Shown: positions 35,089-43,833 of the stretch, piece by piece
How the letters are laid out: each line of letters begins with the position of its first letter
Numbering within the stretch: the stretch's first letter is position 1
Assembly (NCBI RefSeq): GCF_001636615.1
Contig: NZ_LGEK01000020.1
Coordinates: 1-64,000, forward strand
Source of the DNA: Mucilaginibacter sp. L294
GTDB lineage: Bacteria; Bacteroidota; Bacteroidia; Sphingobacteriales; Sphingobacteriaceae
Length of the DNA: 64,000 nt
Reading direction: 5' to 3'
Notes under the pieces: generated by a model
The model's database searches: none
What the model was told of the DNA's origin: nothing
Seen by the model: only the letters and a program-made list of their open reading frames with translations
Translations under genes and position numbers: made by a program

Positions 35089-35703
35089 ATGGCAATAAAT
35101 CTTCAAAAAGGGCAACGTATAAGCCTTGAGAAAAGCAACGGCAGCAAACTGCAAAACGTTTGCGTAGGTATAAACTGGGGCGCTATAGAGAAAAAAGGCA
35201 TTTTTGGTTTCGGCGGCAGCAAAGAAGCGGTTGACCTTGATGCCAGCTGCGCTTTGTTTGATGAAAATAAAAAACTGCTTGATGTGGTTTACTTTGGCAA
35301 CCTGAAATCAAAAGACCAGGCCGTACGCCACAGTGGGGATGACCTTACCGGCGATATGGGTGGCGATGATGGTTTGGATAATGAAGTGATCACGCTTGAT
35401 TTTTCGGCGCTTAACCCGGCTGTAAAAAATGTGGCTTTTGTGCTGAACAGTTTTAGGGGCCAGGATTTTGGAACTATCCCGTTCGCGTCTATCCGCATTT
35501 ACGAGGGTACGCCAAAACGTGTTAATGAGATCTTCGCGACTTATGATATAGCGCATGATGCCAGTTTCAAAGGACATGTATCTATGGTGATGGGGATTTT
35601 TTACGTTAAAAACGATGAATGGAAATTCAACGCTATTGGCGAACCCACCAAAGACCGTAAACTGGAAGAAACCGTAAACACGGTAATGAGGAATTTTTTA
35701 TAA
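35089..35703 (+). CDS. terD: TerD family stress protein, copy 2
   Basis: This 204-residue TerD paralogue keeps GINWG, VDLDASCALFDE and GDDGLDNEVITLDF, with an extra loop (KKGIFGFGGSKEAVDL) compared with copy 1. Two different TerD copies in tandem are common in Ter loci and may form mixed assemblies. A perfect inverted repeat directly follows the stop and could partly terminate transcription before the telA-like gene. Confidence 0.95.
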   Translation: MAINLQKGQRISLEKSNGSKLQNVCVGINWGAIEKKGIFGFGGSKEAVDLDASCALFDENKKLLDVVYFGNLKSKDQAVRHSGDDLTGDMGGDDGLDNEVITLDFSALNPAVKNVAFVLNSFRGQDFGTIPFASIRIYEGTPKRVNEIFATYDIAHDASFKGHVSMVMGIFYVKNDEWKFNAIGEPTKDRKLEETVNTVMRNFL

Positions 35704-35705
35704 AC

Positions 35706-35795
35706 GTAGAGACGCGATACTTCGCGTCTCCTTTAGGACGGTGACAAACTTTTCATTAATGATATCCATTAAGACGCGAAGTATCGCGTCTCTAC
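35706..35795. repeat. Perfect 24-bp inverted repeat, each arm itself palindromic
   Basis: The 24 bases at 35706-35729 (starting GTAGAGACGCG) are the exact reverse complement of 35772-35795. Each arm also contains AGACGCGA-TACT-TCGCGTCT, so it can fold alone or with the partner arm. This looks like a Bacteroidota intergenic repeat placed inside the Ter operon. Confidence 0.92.
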
Positions 35796-35832
35796 ATAAA
35801 ATGTGCTAAACACGTATTAGAAAACAAAACAC

Positions 35833-36972
35833 ATGGAAAACAACCTAACCAACGAGGGCGCCGGGCTGCCAGACTTTACACCGACACCGGCAGCAGCAAG
35901 CGTTAATACCCCGGTTAAACTTGATAAAGAAGGCAATGTTGACTTAACCAACATTACACCCGATGAAGTAAAAAAATACAGTGAAAAAGGTAAGGACTTA
36001 AACCCTGCCGATGTAAACTCTATTTTGAACTATGGTACCGATGTACAAGCCTCTATGGAGCGGTACAGTAATACGTTCCTGTCGTCGGTACGTACCTTTG
36101 ATTCGGGCGAGGTTGGTACCTTAATTACCGACCTGCTGCACGAATTGAATTATATTGATGTAGACGAGTTGGAGCAAAACGCCTTTGTAAGGATCATATC
36201 CCGCATCCCTATTTTGCGTACCCTGGTTATGGATACCAAAAAGATGTTTGCCAAATATGACCTTGTGGTTAATAATGTCGATAAGATCACCAATAAAATA
36301 AAAGCGGGCCGCGTAAACTCTATTAAGGATAATGCATCGCTGCAAACCATGTTTGATAGTAATGTAGACTACATTCATCAAATGGAAGAACTGATCATTG
36401 CCGGGCAGTTAAAATACAAAGAACTGAACGAGCAGTTAGCGGTTATGGATGGTAACCCATCTGCCTACCAGGATTATGAAATTGCCGACCTGCGCGATTA
36501 TGTGAACCGCCTTGATAAGCGCCTTGCCGACCTGAAAGTGGTACGCTTTATCATGCTGCAATCGCTGGCGCAGATAAGGGTGGTACAAAACAACAATACC
36601 ACCATTGCCGAGAAAGCGCAGTCTATCGTATCAACCACTATCCCGGTTTGGAAAAACCAGCTCACCATTGCCGTAGCGCTGAACAGGCAAAAGGCAAATG
36701 TAGAGATGCAGAAGAAGATCTCGGACACGACGAACACTATATTACTTAAAAACGCTGAGCTGTTAAAAACAAACAGTATTGATGTAGCCCGCGAGAATGA
36801 AAAAACTGTGGTATCTTTGGATACTTTAAAACGTACCACACAATCGTTAATTGAAACCTTAACAGAAGTGAAAAGGATACATGACGAGGGTACACAAAAC
36901 AGGAAAACGCTTAATACAGAGTTGCAGACTTTAGAGACAGAACTCAAAAAGAATGTGACCAATACACGTTAA
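35833..36972 (+). CDS. telA: TelA-like toxic anion resistance protein
   Basis: This 379-residue cytoplasmic protein is mostly helical and matches the TelA/KlaA family linked to tellurite and other stress resistance. ISRIPILRTLV, the central coiled-coil segments (IHQMEELIIAGQLKYKELNEQLA) and IVSTTIPVWKNQL are typical. Its biochemical role is not firmly known. It is followed 7 bases later by an unrecognised gene, so the two are likely translated from one transcript. Confidence 0.9.
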   Translation: MENNLTNEGAGLPDFTPTPAAASVNTPVKLDKEGNVDLTNITPDEVKKYSEKGKDLNPADVNSILNYGTDVQASMERYSNTFLSSVRTFDSGEVGTLITDLLHELNYIDVDELEQNAFVRIISRIPILRTLVMDTKKMFAKYDLVVNNVDKITNKIKAGRVNSIKDNASLQTMFDSNVDYIHQMEELIIAGQLKYKELNEQLAVMDGNPSAYQDYEIADLRDYVNRLDKRLADLKVVRFIMLQSLAQIRVVQNNNTTIAEKAQSIVSTTIPVWKNQLTIAVALNRQKANVEMQKKISDTTNTILLKNAELLKTNSIDVARENEKTVVSLDTLKRTTQSLIETLTEVKRIHDEGTQNRKTLNTELQTLETELKKNVTNTR

Positions 36973-36979
36973 CCGGCAT

Positions 36980-37942
36980 ATGGATGAAAACAGGTTAAAC
37001 ATATTAAATGCATCAACACGGGTTATCAGCAAACTACAGCTGTTATCCGTGTTTTTTAGTAATGATGTAATTTATAAGATTTACCTGCGCACGCAAGTGC
37101 TGCACCAGCTTTTTCAAACCAACCCCGAGCTTGATATTAACCAACTGGAGATGTTTCATCTCCAGTTTACTTCAACCCTTATTGATCTGCTTAAAAAGAT
37201 CAAGAAGAACAACGAAACCCAGGCCGACCTGCTGCTGGATGAGGTAGTACTGAACAACCAACTGATAGACCAGATGGAAGATTCGGTTTATACCGAACAT
37301 AATTTCAGTAATGATAAACAACGGCAGTCGTTAAAAATGAGCCAATCGCTGCGCAAGCTGTTCCTGGTACTGTCAGATAACTCGTCGGAGTATCCGTTTA
37401 CGGGAAATATCAATAAGTTTAGCTCGCATTTCTCGGGCGATTACTTTTTTAGTATCTCCACCGAATTGGTTTATGATCTGCTGGCATATAACACTGCCGA
37501 TGTTTACACTAACGAATATGCTACCATACAGCGTAAGCTGATGGGTGCTTTATGCAAGTATGATTTTAAGGTAGATTTTTACTGTGGTTTGCGCGCCAAT
37601 GATATTGTGCTGGAGGTTTACCGGTTTACTGATGTGAACAGGTATTTCCTTTTTTCGCCGCTTAACAATGTGCTTTTGTTTTGCGATGTGGCCAAACTTG
37701 GCGATATTGACCTGAAGAACACCATCAGTAAGCGCGAGCGCATGATGCGCGAACTGCGCGATAAAAATGTACAGCTAACAGGCAAGGCCGGTTTAATAAA
37801 AACCAACCTGCCCGAAAATATTACGGCCCTATTGGCCGAAGACTATAAGAAGATAGCTGATGTGAACTTTTTAGCACACATGAACGCGTTTGACGTTCAG
37901 GCTAATATTTTAAAAACGATGTTAAACACCGATATAATTTAA
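36980..37942 (+). CDS. Unrecognised 320-residue protein in the Ter operon
   Basis: I do not recognise a family. The protein is predicted cytoplasmic, without signal peptide or membrane segment. The N-terminal half (residues 1-135) is largely helical with Leu/Ile heptad-like spacing. The C-terminal half mixes beta-rich stretches (DFKVDFYCGLRANDIVLEVYRF) and a basic helix (SKRERMMRELRDKN). It sits between telA and terC with gaps of 7 and 13 bases, which points to a role in the same stress system, perhaps as a TelA partner. This is inference from position. Confidence 0.85.
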   Translation: MDENRLNILNASTRVISKLQLLSVFFSNDVIYKIYLRTQVLHQLFQTNPELDINQLEMFHLQFTSTLIDLLKKIKKNNETQADLLLDEVVLNNQLIDQMEDSVYTEHNFSNDKQRQSLKMSQSLRKLFLVLSDNSSEYPFTGNINKFSSHFSGDYFFSISTELVYDLLAYNTADVYTNEYATIQRKLMGALCKYDFKVDFYCGLRANDIVLEVYRFTDVNRYFLFSPLNNVLLFCDVAKLGDIDLKNTISKRERMMRELRDKNVQLTGKAGLIKTNLPENITALLAEDYKKIADVNFLAHMNAFDVQANILKTMLNTDII

Positions 37943-37955
37943 ACTAAACCTACAA

Positions 37956-38780
37956 ATGGACATATTACACACCCTACTTGGTGAAGATATTAAGGCAGGC
38001 CTGCTCATCATCTTAAACCTGATTGTTATTGAAAGCCTTTTATCGGTTGATAATGCCGCGGTGCTGGCCACTATGGTTATCGATCTGCCAAAGCAGCAAC
38101 GTGCGCGTGCACTGCGTTATGGTATTATCGGTGCTTATGTATTGCGTGGGGTATGCTTGTTTTTAGCAGCGTGGCTGGTAAAAATATGGTGGTTAAAACC
38201 ATTGGGTGGTTTGTACCTGCTATACCTTGCTTTTGATTATTTTAAAGGGAAACTCGCCAAAAAAGCTGCCGGTGGCGGCGAGGAAGAATCGGTAGATAAG
38301 AATAAAAACTGGTTGTATAAATCAACCGTTGGGCTTATTGGTACGTTTTGGGCAACCGTTGCCCTGGTGGAGCTGATGGACCTTGCCTTTTCTATAGATA
38401 ACGTATTTGCCGCTGTGGCCTTTACAGATCATGTGTTCTTGATCTATACCGGGGTGTTCATCGGTATACTGGCCATGCGTTTTGTAGCGCAGGCGTTTGT
38501 AAAGCTGATGGAGAAATTCACCTTCCTGGAAACAGTTGCTTTTATGGTTATCGGCGTGTTGGGTATAAAGCTAACCGCATCGTTGTATGTTCATTTCTTC
38601 CCGGAGGCGGGCTTCTCCAAATTTATGGAAGGCGAAACAGCGGATATTGCGGTATCGGTATTTACGGTGGCGGTATTCCTGATCCCGGTGCTTACCTCTG
38701 TATTGTTTAATTTCCCAAAAAAGAATATCATTAAACCCGAAGTAGCAGAAGAGGCCGAAGGTGTACTGGATAAAAGCTAA
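37956..38780 (+). CDS. terC: TerC family integral membrane protein
   Basis: This 274-residue inner-membrane protein has about seven hydrophobic helices. The family's acidic motifs are present: VIESLLSVDNAAVLA in the second helix and ELMDLAFSIDNVFAA later. TerC proteins have been tied to tellurite resistance and to metal (Mn) efflux that supports exported metalloproteins. It is probably the membrane anchor or transporter of this Ter system and closes the operon. Confidence 0.93.
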   Translation: MDILHTLLGEDIKAGLLIILNLIVIESLLSVDNAAVLATMVIDLPKQQRARALRYGIIGAYVLRGVCLFLAAWLVKIWWLKPLGGLYLLYLAFDYFKGKLAKKAAGGGEEESVDKNKNWLYKSTVGLIGTFWATVALVELMDLAFSIDNVFAAVAFTDHVFLIYTGVFIGILAMRFVAQAFVKLMEKFTFLETVAFMVIGVLGIKLTASLYVHFFPEAGFSKFMEGETADIAVSVFTVAVFLIPVLTSVLFNFPKKNIIKPEVAEEAEGVLDKS

Positions 38781-38783
38781 ATT

Positions 38784-38833
38784 CAGATGTGCAGATTTCA
38801 GATGTGCAGATATGCAAATAAATATTCAATAAA
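38784..38833. repeat. CAGATGTGCAGAT repeat, copy 1
   Basis: CAGATGTGCAGATTTCAGATGTGCAGAT contains two tandem units and is followed by AAATAAATATTCA. Nearly the same string recurs at 40715-40757, both times just after a stop codon. Confidence 0.75.
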
Positions 38834-38847
38834 TAGCAAATAAACAA

Positions 38848-39327
38848 GTGAAACTGATCGCATCAATTTTCGGGATAGGGTATGTAAAGGGCGGCGGCAC
38901 GCTGGCTGCAATAGTTACCTGCCCGTTCATTTGGCTGTTATGGCAGCAGCCAGGTTTACAAAGTCCGTGGTATCTGGTAGCCGCTACGGTGATTATTACC
39001 TTGCTGGGCATTTACGTTGGCGACAAGGTAGAGCCCTTTTGGGGTAAGGATAGTTACCGCGTGGTGATTGATGAAGTTGCCGGTATGATGGTAACCATGC
39101 TGTTTATCCCGCCTAACTTATATTACCTGTTGATAGGCCTGGTGCTGTTCCGCTTTTTTGATATTGTAAAACCGCTTGGCATCCGCAAAATGGAAAATTT
39201 ACCCGGCGGCACCGGCGTAATGATGGACGATGTACTGGCGGGTGTTTACGGAAACATAGTATTGCAAATTATCATATTTTTTGTTGTTAAGTTTTATGGA
39301 AATGCTTCACTTGATGTGAGCATTTGA
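38848..39327 (+). CDS. pgpA: Phosphatidylglycerophosphatase A
   Basis: This 159-residue integral membrane phosphatase makes phosphatidylglycerol from its phosphate. It starts at GTG 38848. The family pattern is kept: SIFGIGYVKGGGTLAA at the N terminus, VIDEVAGMMVTM near residue 75 with the acidic active-site residues, and DIVKPLGIRKMENLPGGTGVMMDDVLAG with the second acidic cluster. It follows terC after a repeat and may be read from the same transcript, though its function is general lipid synthesis. Confidence 0.9.
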   Translation: MKLIASIFGIGYVKGGGTLAAIVTCPFIWLLWQQPGLQSPWYLVAATVIITLLGIYVGDKVEPFWGKDSYRVVIDEVAGMMVTMLFIPPNLYYLLIGLVLFRFFDIVKPLGIRKMENLPGGTGVMMDDVLAGVYGNIVLQIIIFFVVKFYGNASLDVSI

Positions 39328-39389
39328 AGGGGCTAAAATTCAGTATAAATATTTACCTTAGTTTTTAAACTTTAAACTTATATCAAGGT

Positions 39390-40712
39390 ATGACTTTTTT
39401 TACCTATGCTGCGCTGTTTCTGCTTGCTATTCGCCTCCGCAGGGCCATAAAACTATCACCCATAACAGCAAAATGGAACGCGCCGCTCTATGGCATTGCA
39501 TTAGCCACCATTGGTGTAGCTTTTTTGCTGGATGATTTGCTGCCCAACGCTGAGATAGAAGGGATAGTAATTGCACTGGTACTGTTAGGGGTAGTAGAGT
39601 TCCTAAAACGCGAACCCGATTTTAAGCGTTTCCATGTTTTAATAAATGCACATTATCCGCTGATTGCAGCCGTTATACTCTCAAATATAGTTGCGCTTAT
39701 CAGCATAAAATTTTATAAAAAGTACGACGATTATTTTCAGGCCGCGCAATTAGCCGCTTTCGGCTGGATCTTTCTCCGTGTGGCCACCTCCAAAAAACAA
39801 CAAAGCGAACTCAAACGCATTAGTGAGCGCAAAGACGAACTGGAAATACTGGTTGCCGAACGCACCGTCGAAATAACCAAGCAGCGTAACGAACTGCAGG
39901 AAACCGTTAAAGAACTCCAGTCTACACAAGCGCAACTGATCCAGCAGGAAAAACTGGCATCATTAGGCGAGCTTACTGCCGGTATAGCGCACGAGATCCA
40001 GAACCCGCTCAACTTTGTAAACAACTTCTCTGAAGTAAGTATGGAGCTGATAGAGGAGATGGAAGAGGAGATGGCCAAAGGTGATATGGAAGAAGCTACT
40101 GCTATCGCCAACGACATAAAACAAAACCTCGAAAAGATCCGCCATCATGGTAAACGTGCCGATGGTATTGTAAAAGGCATGTTGCAGCACAGCCGCGCCA
40201 GCAGCAATGTTAAAGAGCCAACAAACCTCAACACCATCGCAGATGAATACTTCCGCCTGGCCTATCATGGCCTGCGCGCCAAGGATAAATCGTTCAATGC
40301 CGACCTGGTGACTAATTTTGACCCTGCTTTGCCGTCTATTAACATTGTATCGCAGGATGTTGGGCGGGTATTGCTTAATATGTTCACCAATGCGTTTTAC
40401 GCGGTGCATCAAAAGCAAAAAACAATAGGAGGCGATTTTAAACCTCGTGTTGAGGTATCAACCCGTACCATAAAAACACCAAAAGGCAGCGAGGTAGAGA
40501 TCGTGGTAAAAGATAATGGCAGCGGTATCCCCGATGCTATTAAGGATAAAATTATGCAGCCGTTCTTTACCACCAAGCCGGCAGGCGAGGGCACAGGACT
40601 CGGTTTATCGCTCAGCTATGATATTATTGTGAAGGCGCATAAAGGCCATATCAACATTAATAGCAAGGAAGGCGAGGGCTCTGAGTTTATTATCACGCTG
40701 CCCATTGCCTGA
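39390..40712 (+). CDS. Membrane sensor histidine kinase
   Basis: This 440-residue kinase has four hydrophobic stretches in the first 130 residues, a coiled coil (residues 135-190), a HisKA-type domain with H201 (GIAHEIQNPLNF) and an HATPase_c domain (NAFYAV, DNGSGIP, GEGTGLGLSLSYDI). There is no extracytoplasmic sensing domain of any size, so the signal is probably sensed in the membrane or cytoplasm. Two receiver genes follow at 40790 and 41175, likely partners. Confidence 0.92.
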   Translation: MTFFTYAALFLLAIRLRRAIKLSPITAKWNAPLYGIALATIGVAFLLDDLLPNAEIEGIVIALVLLGVVEFLKREPDFKRFHVLINAHYPLIAAVILSNIVALISIKFYKKYDDYFQAAQLAAFGWIFLRVATSKKQQSELKRISERKDELEILVAERTVEITKQRNELQETVKELQSTQAQLIQQEKLASLGELTAGIAHEIQNPLNFVNNFSEVSMELIEEMEEEMAKGDMEEATAIANDIKQNLEKIRHHGKRADGIVKGMLQHSRASSNVKEPTNLNTIADEYFRLAYHGLRAKDKSFNADLVTNFDPALPSINIVSQDVGRVLLNMFTNAFYAVHQKQKTIGGDFKPRVEVSTRTIKTPKGSEVEIVVKDNGSGIPDAIKDKIMQPFFTTKPAGEGTGLGLSLSYDIIVKAHKGHININSKEGEGSEFIITLPIA

Positions 40713-40714
40713 TG

Positions 40715-40757
40715 CAGATGTGCAGATTTTAGATGTGCAAATAAATATTCATTAAAT
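40715..40757. repeat. CAGATGTGCAGAT repeat, copy 2
   Basis: CAGATGTGCAGATTTTAGATGTGCAAATAAATATTCA starts 2 bases after the kinase stop and closely repeats 38784-38833. Confidence 0.75.
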
Positions 40758-40789
40758 CACTAATTCACTAAATCAATAACTATTTTCGC

Positions 40790-41164
40790 ATGAAAATATT
40801 AGTCGTAGACGACGAAGAGGATGTTCAGCCGCTATTTTTACAACGATTCCGTAAGGAAATTAAAAATCACGAACTTGAGTTCGACTTTGCGCAATCGGGC
40901 GAGGAAGCGTTAGATTATCTGAAAGATAAACATTCGGAAGTGGTGCTGATCCTGTCGGATATTAACATGCCGGGCATGAGCGGAATAGAGTTGCTTACGC
41001 ACATCCGCGAGGATTTCCCAACCCCGCCGCCCCCAGTGGTAATGATGATAACCGCCTATGGCGACGAAGAGAACTACAAGCAGGCAATGGACAAAGGGGC
41101 CGATGATTTTTTGACCAAGCCGCTTGATTTTAACTTACTGAAAGAAAAACTTAAAACTTTATAG
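40790..41164 (+). CDS. Single-domain response regulator
   Basis: This 124-residue stand-alone receiver has the acidic pair in VVDDEED and phospho-acceptor D57 (LILSDINMPG). The Thr in MMITAYG and Lys in LTKPLD complete the active site. It has no output domain, so it may act as a phosphate relay or bind a partner. The gene lies between the histidine kinase and a receiver-cyclase gene, 10 bases before the latter. Confidence 0.93.
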   Translation: MKILVVDDEEDVQPLFLQRFRKEIKNHELEFDFAQSGEEALDYLKDKHSEVVLILSDINMPGMSGIELLTHIREDFPTPPPPVVMMITAYGDEENYKQAMDKGADDFLTKPLDFNLLKEKLKTL

Positions 41165-41174
41165 CACACATACA

Positions 41175-42221
41175 ATGGCTAAGATACTGGTAGTGGATGA
41201 CGAAGCTGATCTGGAGATACTGGTAAAACAAAAGTTCCGCCGCAAGATCAGGGAGAACGAGTACGAATTTATTTTCGCGCAGAACGGGGAAGAGGCTTTA
41301 GAGCGCATCAAAGAAAACCCCGATCTGGATATCATCCTGTCGGACATTAACATGCCGGTGATGGATGGCCTTACCCTGCTTACCCATTTGCCCCAGGCTA
41401 ACCCTACGCTTAAAGCAGTAGTGGTATCGGCCTATGGCGATATGCAGAACATCCGTACCGCCATGAACCGCGGCGCGTTTGATTTTGTGATGAAACCGGT
41501 TGACTTTGACGACCTTGACATTACCATGCAACGTACCATTACCTACGTAAGGCAATTGCAGGAAACGCTAAAGGCCATCAAAGAGAACAACATCCTGAAA
41601 ATGTATGTGGACGAGAATGTGCTGAATTTTATGACGCACAAGGAGTTTGAAGGCAGCCTGATGAAGAACGAACTGCTTGAAGCCACCGTGATGTTTGTTG
41701 ATGTTTGCGGTTTTACAGCTATTACAGAGCATATTCCGGCCAATACGGTAGTTAACCTGCTTAACGGCCTGTTTGATAAAATTGTAAAAGAAATTATAGC
41801 ACAGGGTGGCCACGTAGATAAGTTTATGGGCGATGCCATCATGGCGGTTTTCCGGGGCGAGTTCCATTTGGATAGGGCCATAGACGCCGCACTTGCCGTA
41901 AAAGCACACCTGAGCGACGAACCTGAGATTGACGCGGGTAACGGCAAAAAGTTTAAACCAAACATCGCTGTAGGGATCAACTCGGGCGAAATGGTTTCGG
42001 GTAATATTGGTTCGGCATCCCTAAAACGTTTGGATTATACCGTAATTGGCGATTCGGTAAACCTGGCGCAACGCCTGCAAAGCATAGCCACCGCCGGGCA
42101 GATCATCATTACCGAGGATGTTTACCACCAGGCTAAAGAATCATTCCAGTGCAAACCTAACGGTGAGTTCTCCCTTAAAAATAAGCTTAAGCCGGTTAAT
42201 ACTTACGAGGTGATGGAGTAA
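41175..42221 (+). CDS. Response regulator with class III nucleotide cyclase output
   Basis: This 348-residue protein has an N-terminal receiver (D57 in IILSDINMP) and a C-terminal class III cyclase domain from about residue 170. Metal-binding Asp residues are in VMFVDVCGFTAI and KFMGDAIMAVF. Lys in DKFMGD and Asp in LDYTVIGDSVN are the residues usually read as ATP specificity, so adenylate cyclase is more likely than guanylate. The upstream histidine kinase probably controls cyclic nucleotide output. Confidence 0.92.
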   Translation: MAKILVVDDEADLEILVKQKFRRKIRENEYEFIFAQNGEEALERIKENPDLDIILSDINMPVMDGLTLLTHLPQANPTLKAVVVSAYGDMQNIRTAMNRGAFDFVMKPVDFDDLDITMQRTITYVRQLQETLKAIKENNILKMYVDENVLNFMTHKEFEGSLMKNELLEATVMFVDVCGFTAITEHIPANTVVNLLNGLFDKIVKEIIAQGGHVDKFMGDAIMAVFRGEFHLDRAIDAALAVKAHLSDEPEIDAGNGKKFKPNIAVGINSGEMVSGNIGSASLKRLDYTVIGDSVNLAQRLQSIATAGQIIITEDVYHQAKESFQCKPNGEFSLKNKLKPVNTYEVME

Positions 42222-42240
42222 ATAAAGGTTAAAATAATAT

Positions 42241-42267
42241 TGAATGATGACTTCACTTTATCATTCA
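42241..42267. terminator. Possible bidirectional terminator
   Basis: TGAATGAT (42241-42248) pairs exactly with ATCATTCA (42260-42267) between the convergent cyclase and HD-YitT genes. The flanks are A/T-rich. The stem is AT-rich and short, so terminator function is uncertain. Confidence 0.45.
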
Positions 42268-42299
42268 GTATTCAACATTCATTATTCGATATTCCCAAA

Positions 42300-43754
42300 T
42301 TAATGCCTTGCCCTGCGTTTCAATACACCACCGGCGGCTTCTTTAATAATACTGGTAAAGATAAATGCCTTCGGGTCAATTTCATGCACCATGTTTTTCA
42401 ATCGCCTAAGCTCTAAACGGGTAACCACAGTAAATACAATATCAACAGGGTGGCTTACGTCAAAGCTATCTTTCAGAAAACCACGTTCGCCTTTGTAAAC
42501 GGTAATACCCCGGCTAAGCTGTTTTACCAGCATCTCTTTGATTGCCGCGTTCTGGCCCGATATAATGGTTACGCCGGTGTATTCCTCCAGTCCCTCAATT
42601 ACAAAATTGATAGTGCGTGATGCTGTATAATAGGTTAATATAGAGTACAAAGATGTAGGCAGCCCCAGCTTTACAGCCGCAATCAGGAAGATGATAATGT
42701 TGATGCCCAGTATGATCTCGCTGATGGTAAAGCTGATGCGTTTACCAGTGTATAAGGCCAATACCTCAATGCCATCCAGCGCGCAGCCGCCCCGTATGGC
42801 CAGCCCGATGCCTATCCCCATAAATACCCCGCCGAAGATGGATACCAGCAGTTTGTCGGAAGTGATTTCGGGATAAGGGATGAAATGCAGGCACAGCGCC
42901 AGCCCCACAATCGCCAGAAAGGTTTTCACAGCGAAGGATTTGTCCACCTGAAAAGCGCCCATAATAATGAACGGGATATTGGCTATGATAATAACATAAG
43001 CAATATTTTTATGATAAAGCTCGTGTATCAGCAGCGAAATGCCGGTTACCCCGCCATCAAAAAACTTATTGGGTACCAAAAAACTCTTTAAAGCAAAACC
43101 GCAAAACAGTATACCAGCAAGCGTATAAATAATATCTAAAAAACTTATTTTTATGGCGTTATTCTTAGTCATTAACGTGGTAGTTTTATGTTGTAAATCT
43201 CTTAAATTTTCTTCTTGCTTGGGCTGCCTGTTTTTTAAAGAAGCATCCGTAAAGTACCGGTGTTTTTGCAAAAATATGGTTTGCAGATGGTCCCATTCTT
43301 CTTCGTTACGGATGGTGCCAAAAGCCAGCATTTCGTGGTACAGTTTACTGCCCGTAGTTGCAAAATCGCTGCGGCCCAGGTAATCCAGGTCGGCATCGCA
43401 AATAATTTGTTCCAGCAGGTTGGTGGGGTGCTGTGGCAGCTGCGTAGCCATGATCAGCGTACAGATCTTTTCAATATCAGTTTCATCATAACCAAACTGC
43501 GGTAAGGCCTCGCGGGCTATTTTGCATGATGCCAGCTCATGCTCATGATTCCCCAACAGGTACCCGCAATCGTGGTAAAGGGCGGCAACAAGCAGTAGTT
43601 TGGTAAATTCCTCGTTAACGTTCTCCTGTTTCGCGATAGCTGCTGCCGAATGATAAACATCAAGGGTATGGTCGGCATTATGGTAGTGGAACTGAGCGGG
43701 CAGCCCGGTACGCAACCTGTCTACTATATATTTACCCTCGGGGCTATCAACCAT
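42300..43754 (-). CDS. HD-domain and YitT-family membrane protein fusion
   Basis: This 484-residue protein joins two parts. Residues 1-160 form an HD metal-dependent phosphohydrolase-like domain with H29, H61-D62 and D120/D122 as likely ligands. Residues about 200-370 form a YitT/DUF161 membrane domain with roughly five helices, and about 390-475 a DUF2179 domain. YitT proteins normally lack an HD domain. The junction (around residues 165-195) has no stop, and the next Met (about residue 194, MTKNN) looks like a typical YitT start, so a recent gene fusion is plausible. Confidence 0.87.
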   Translation of the reverse strand: MVDSPEGKYIVDRLRTGLPAQFHYHNADHTLDVYHSAAAIAKQENVNEEFTKLLLVAALYHDCGYLLGNHEHELASCKIAREALPQFGYDETDIEKICTLIMATQLPQHPTNLLEQIICDADLDYLGRSDFATTGSKLYHEMLAFGTIRNEEEWDHLQTIFLQKHRYFTDASLKNRQPKQEENLRDLQHKTTTLMTKNNAIKISFLDIIYTLAGILFCGFALKSFLVPNKFFDGGVTGISLLIHELYHKNIAYVIIIANIPFIIMGAFQVDKSFAVKTFLAIVGLALCLHFIPYPEITSDKLLVSIFGGVFMGIGIGLAIRGGCALDGIEVLALYTGKRISFTISEIILGINIIIFLIAAVKLGLPTSLYSILTYYTASRTINFVIEGLEEYTGVTIISGQNAAIKEMLVKQLSRGITVYKGERGFLKDSFDVSHPVDIVFTVVTRLELRRLKNMVHEIDPKAFIFTSIIKEAAGGVLKRRARH

Positions 43755-43833
43755 AATTCGCCTGTTTATTCTGTTGCGCTAAGATATTAATTTGAGGGGA
43801 TAGTTACCAAGGTTCTTTTAGCTTCGTGAGTTT

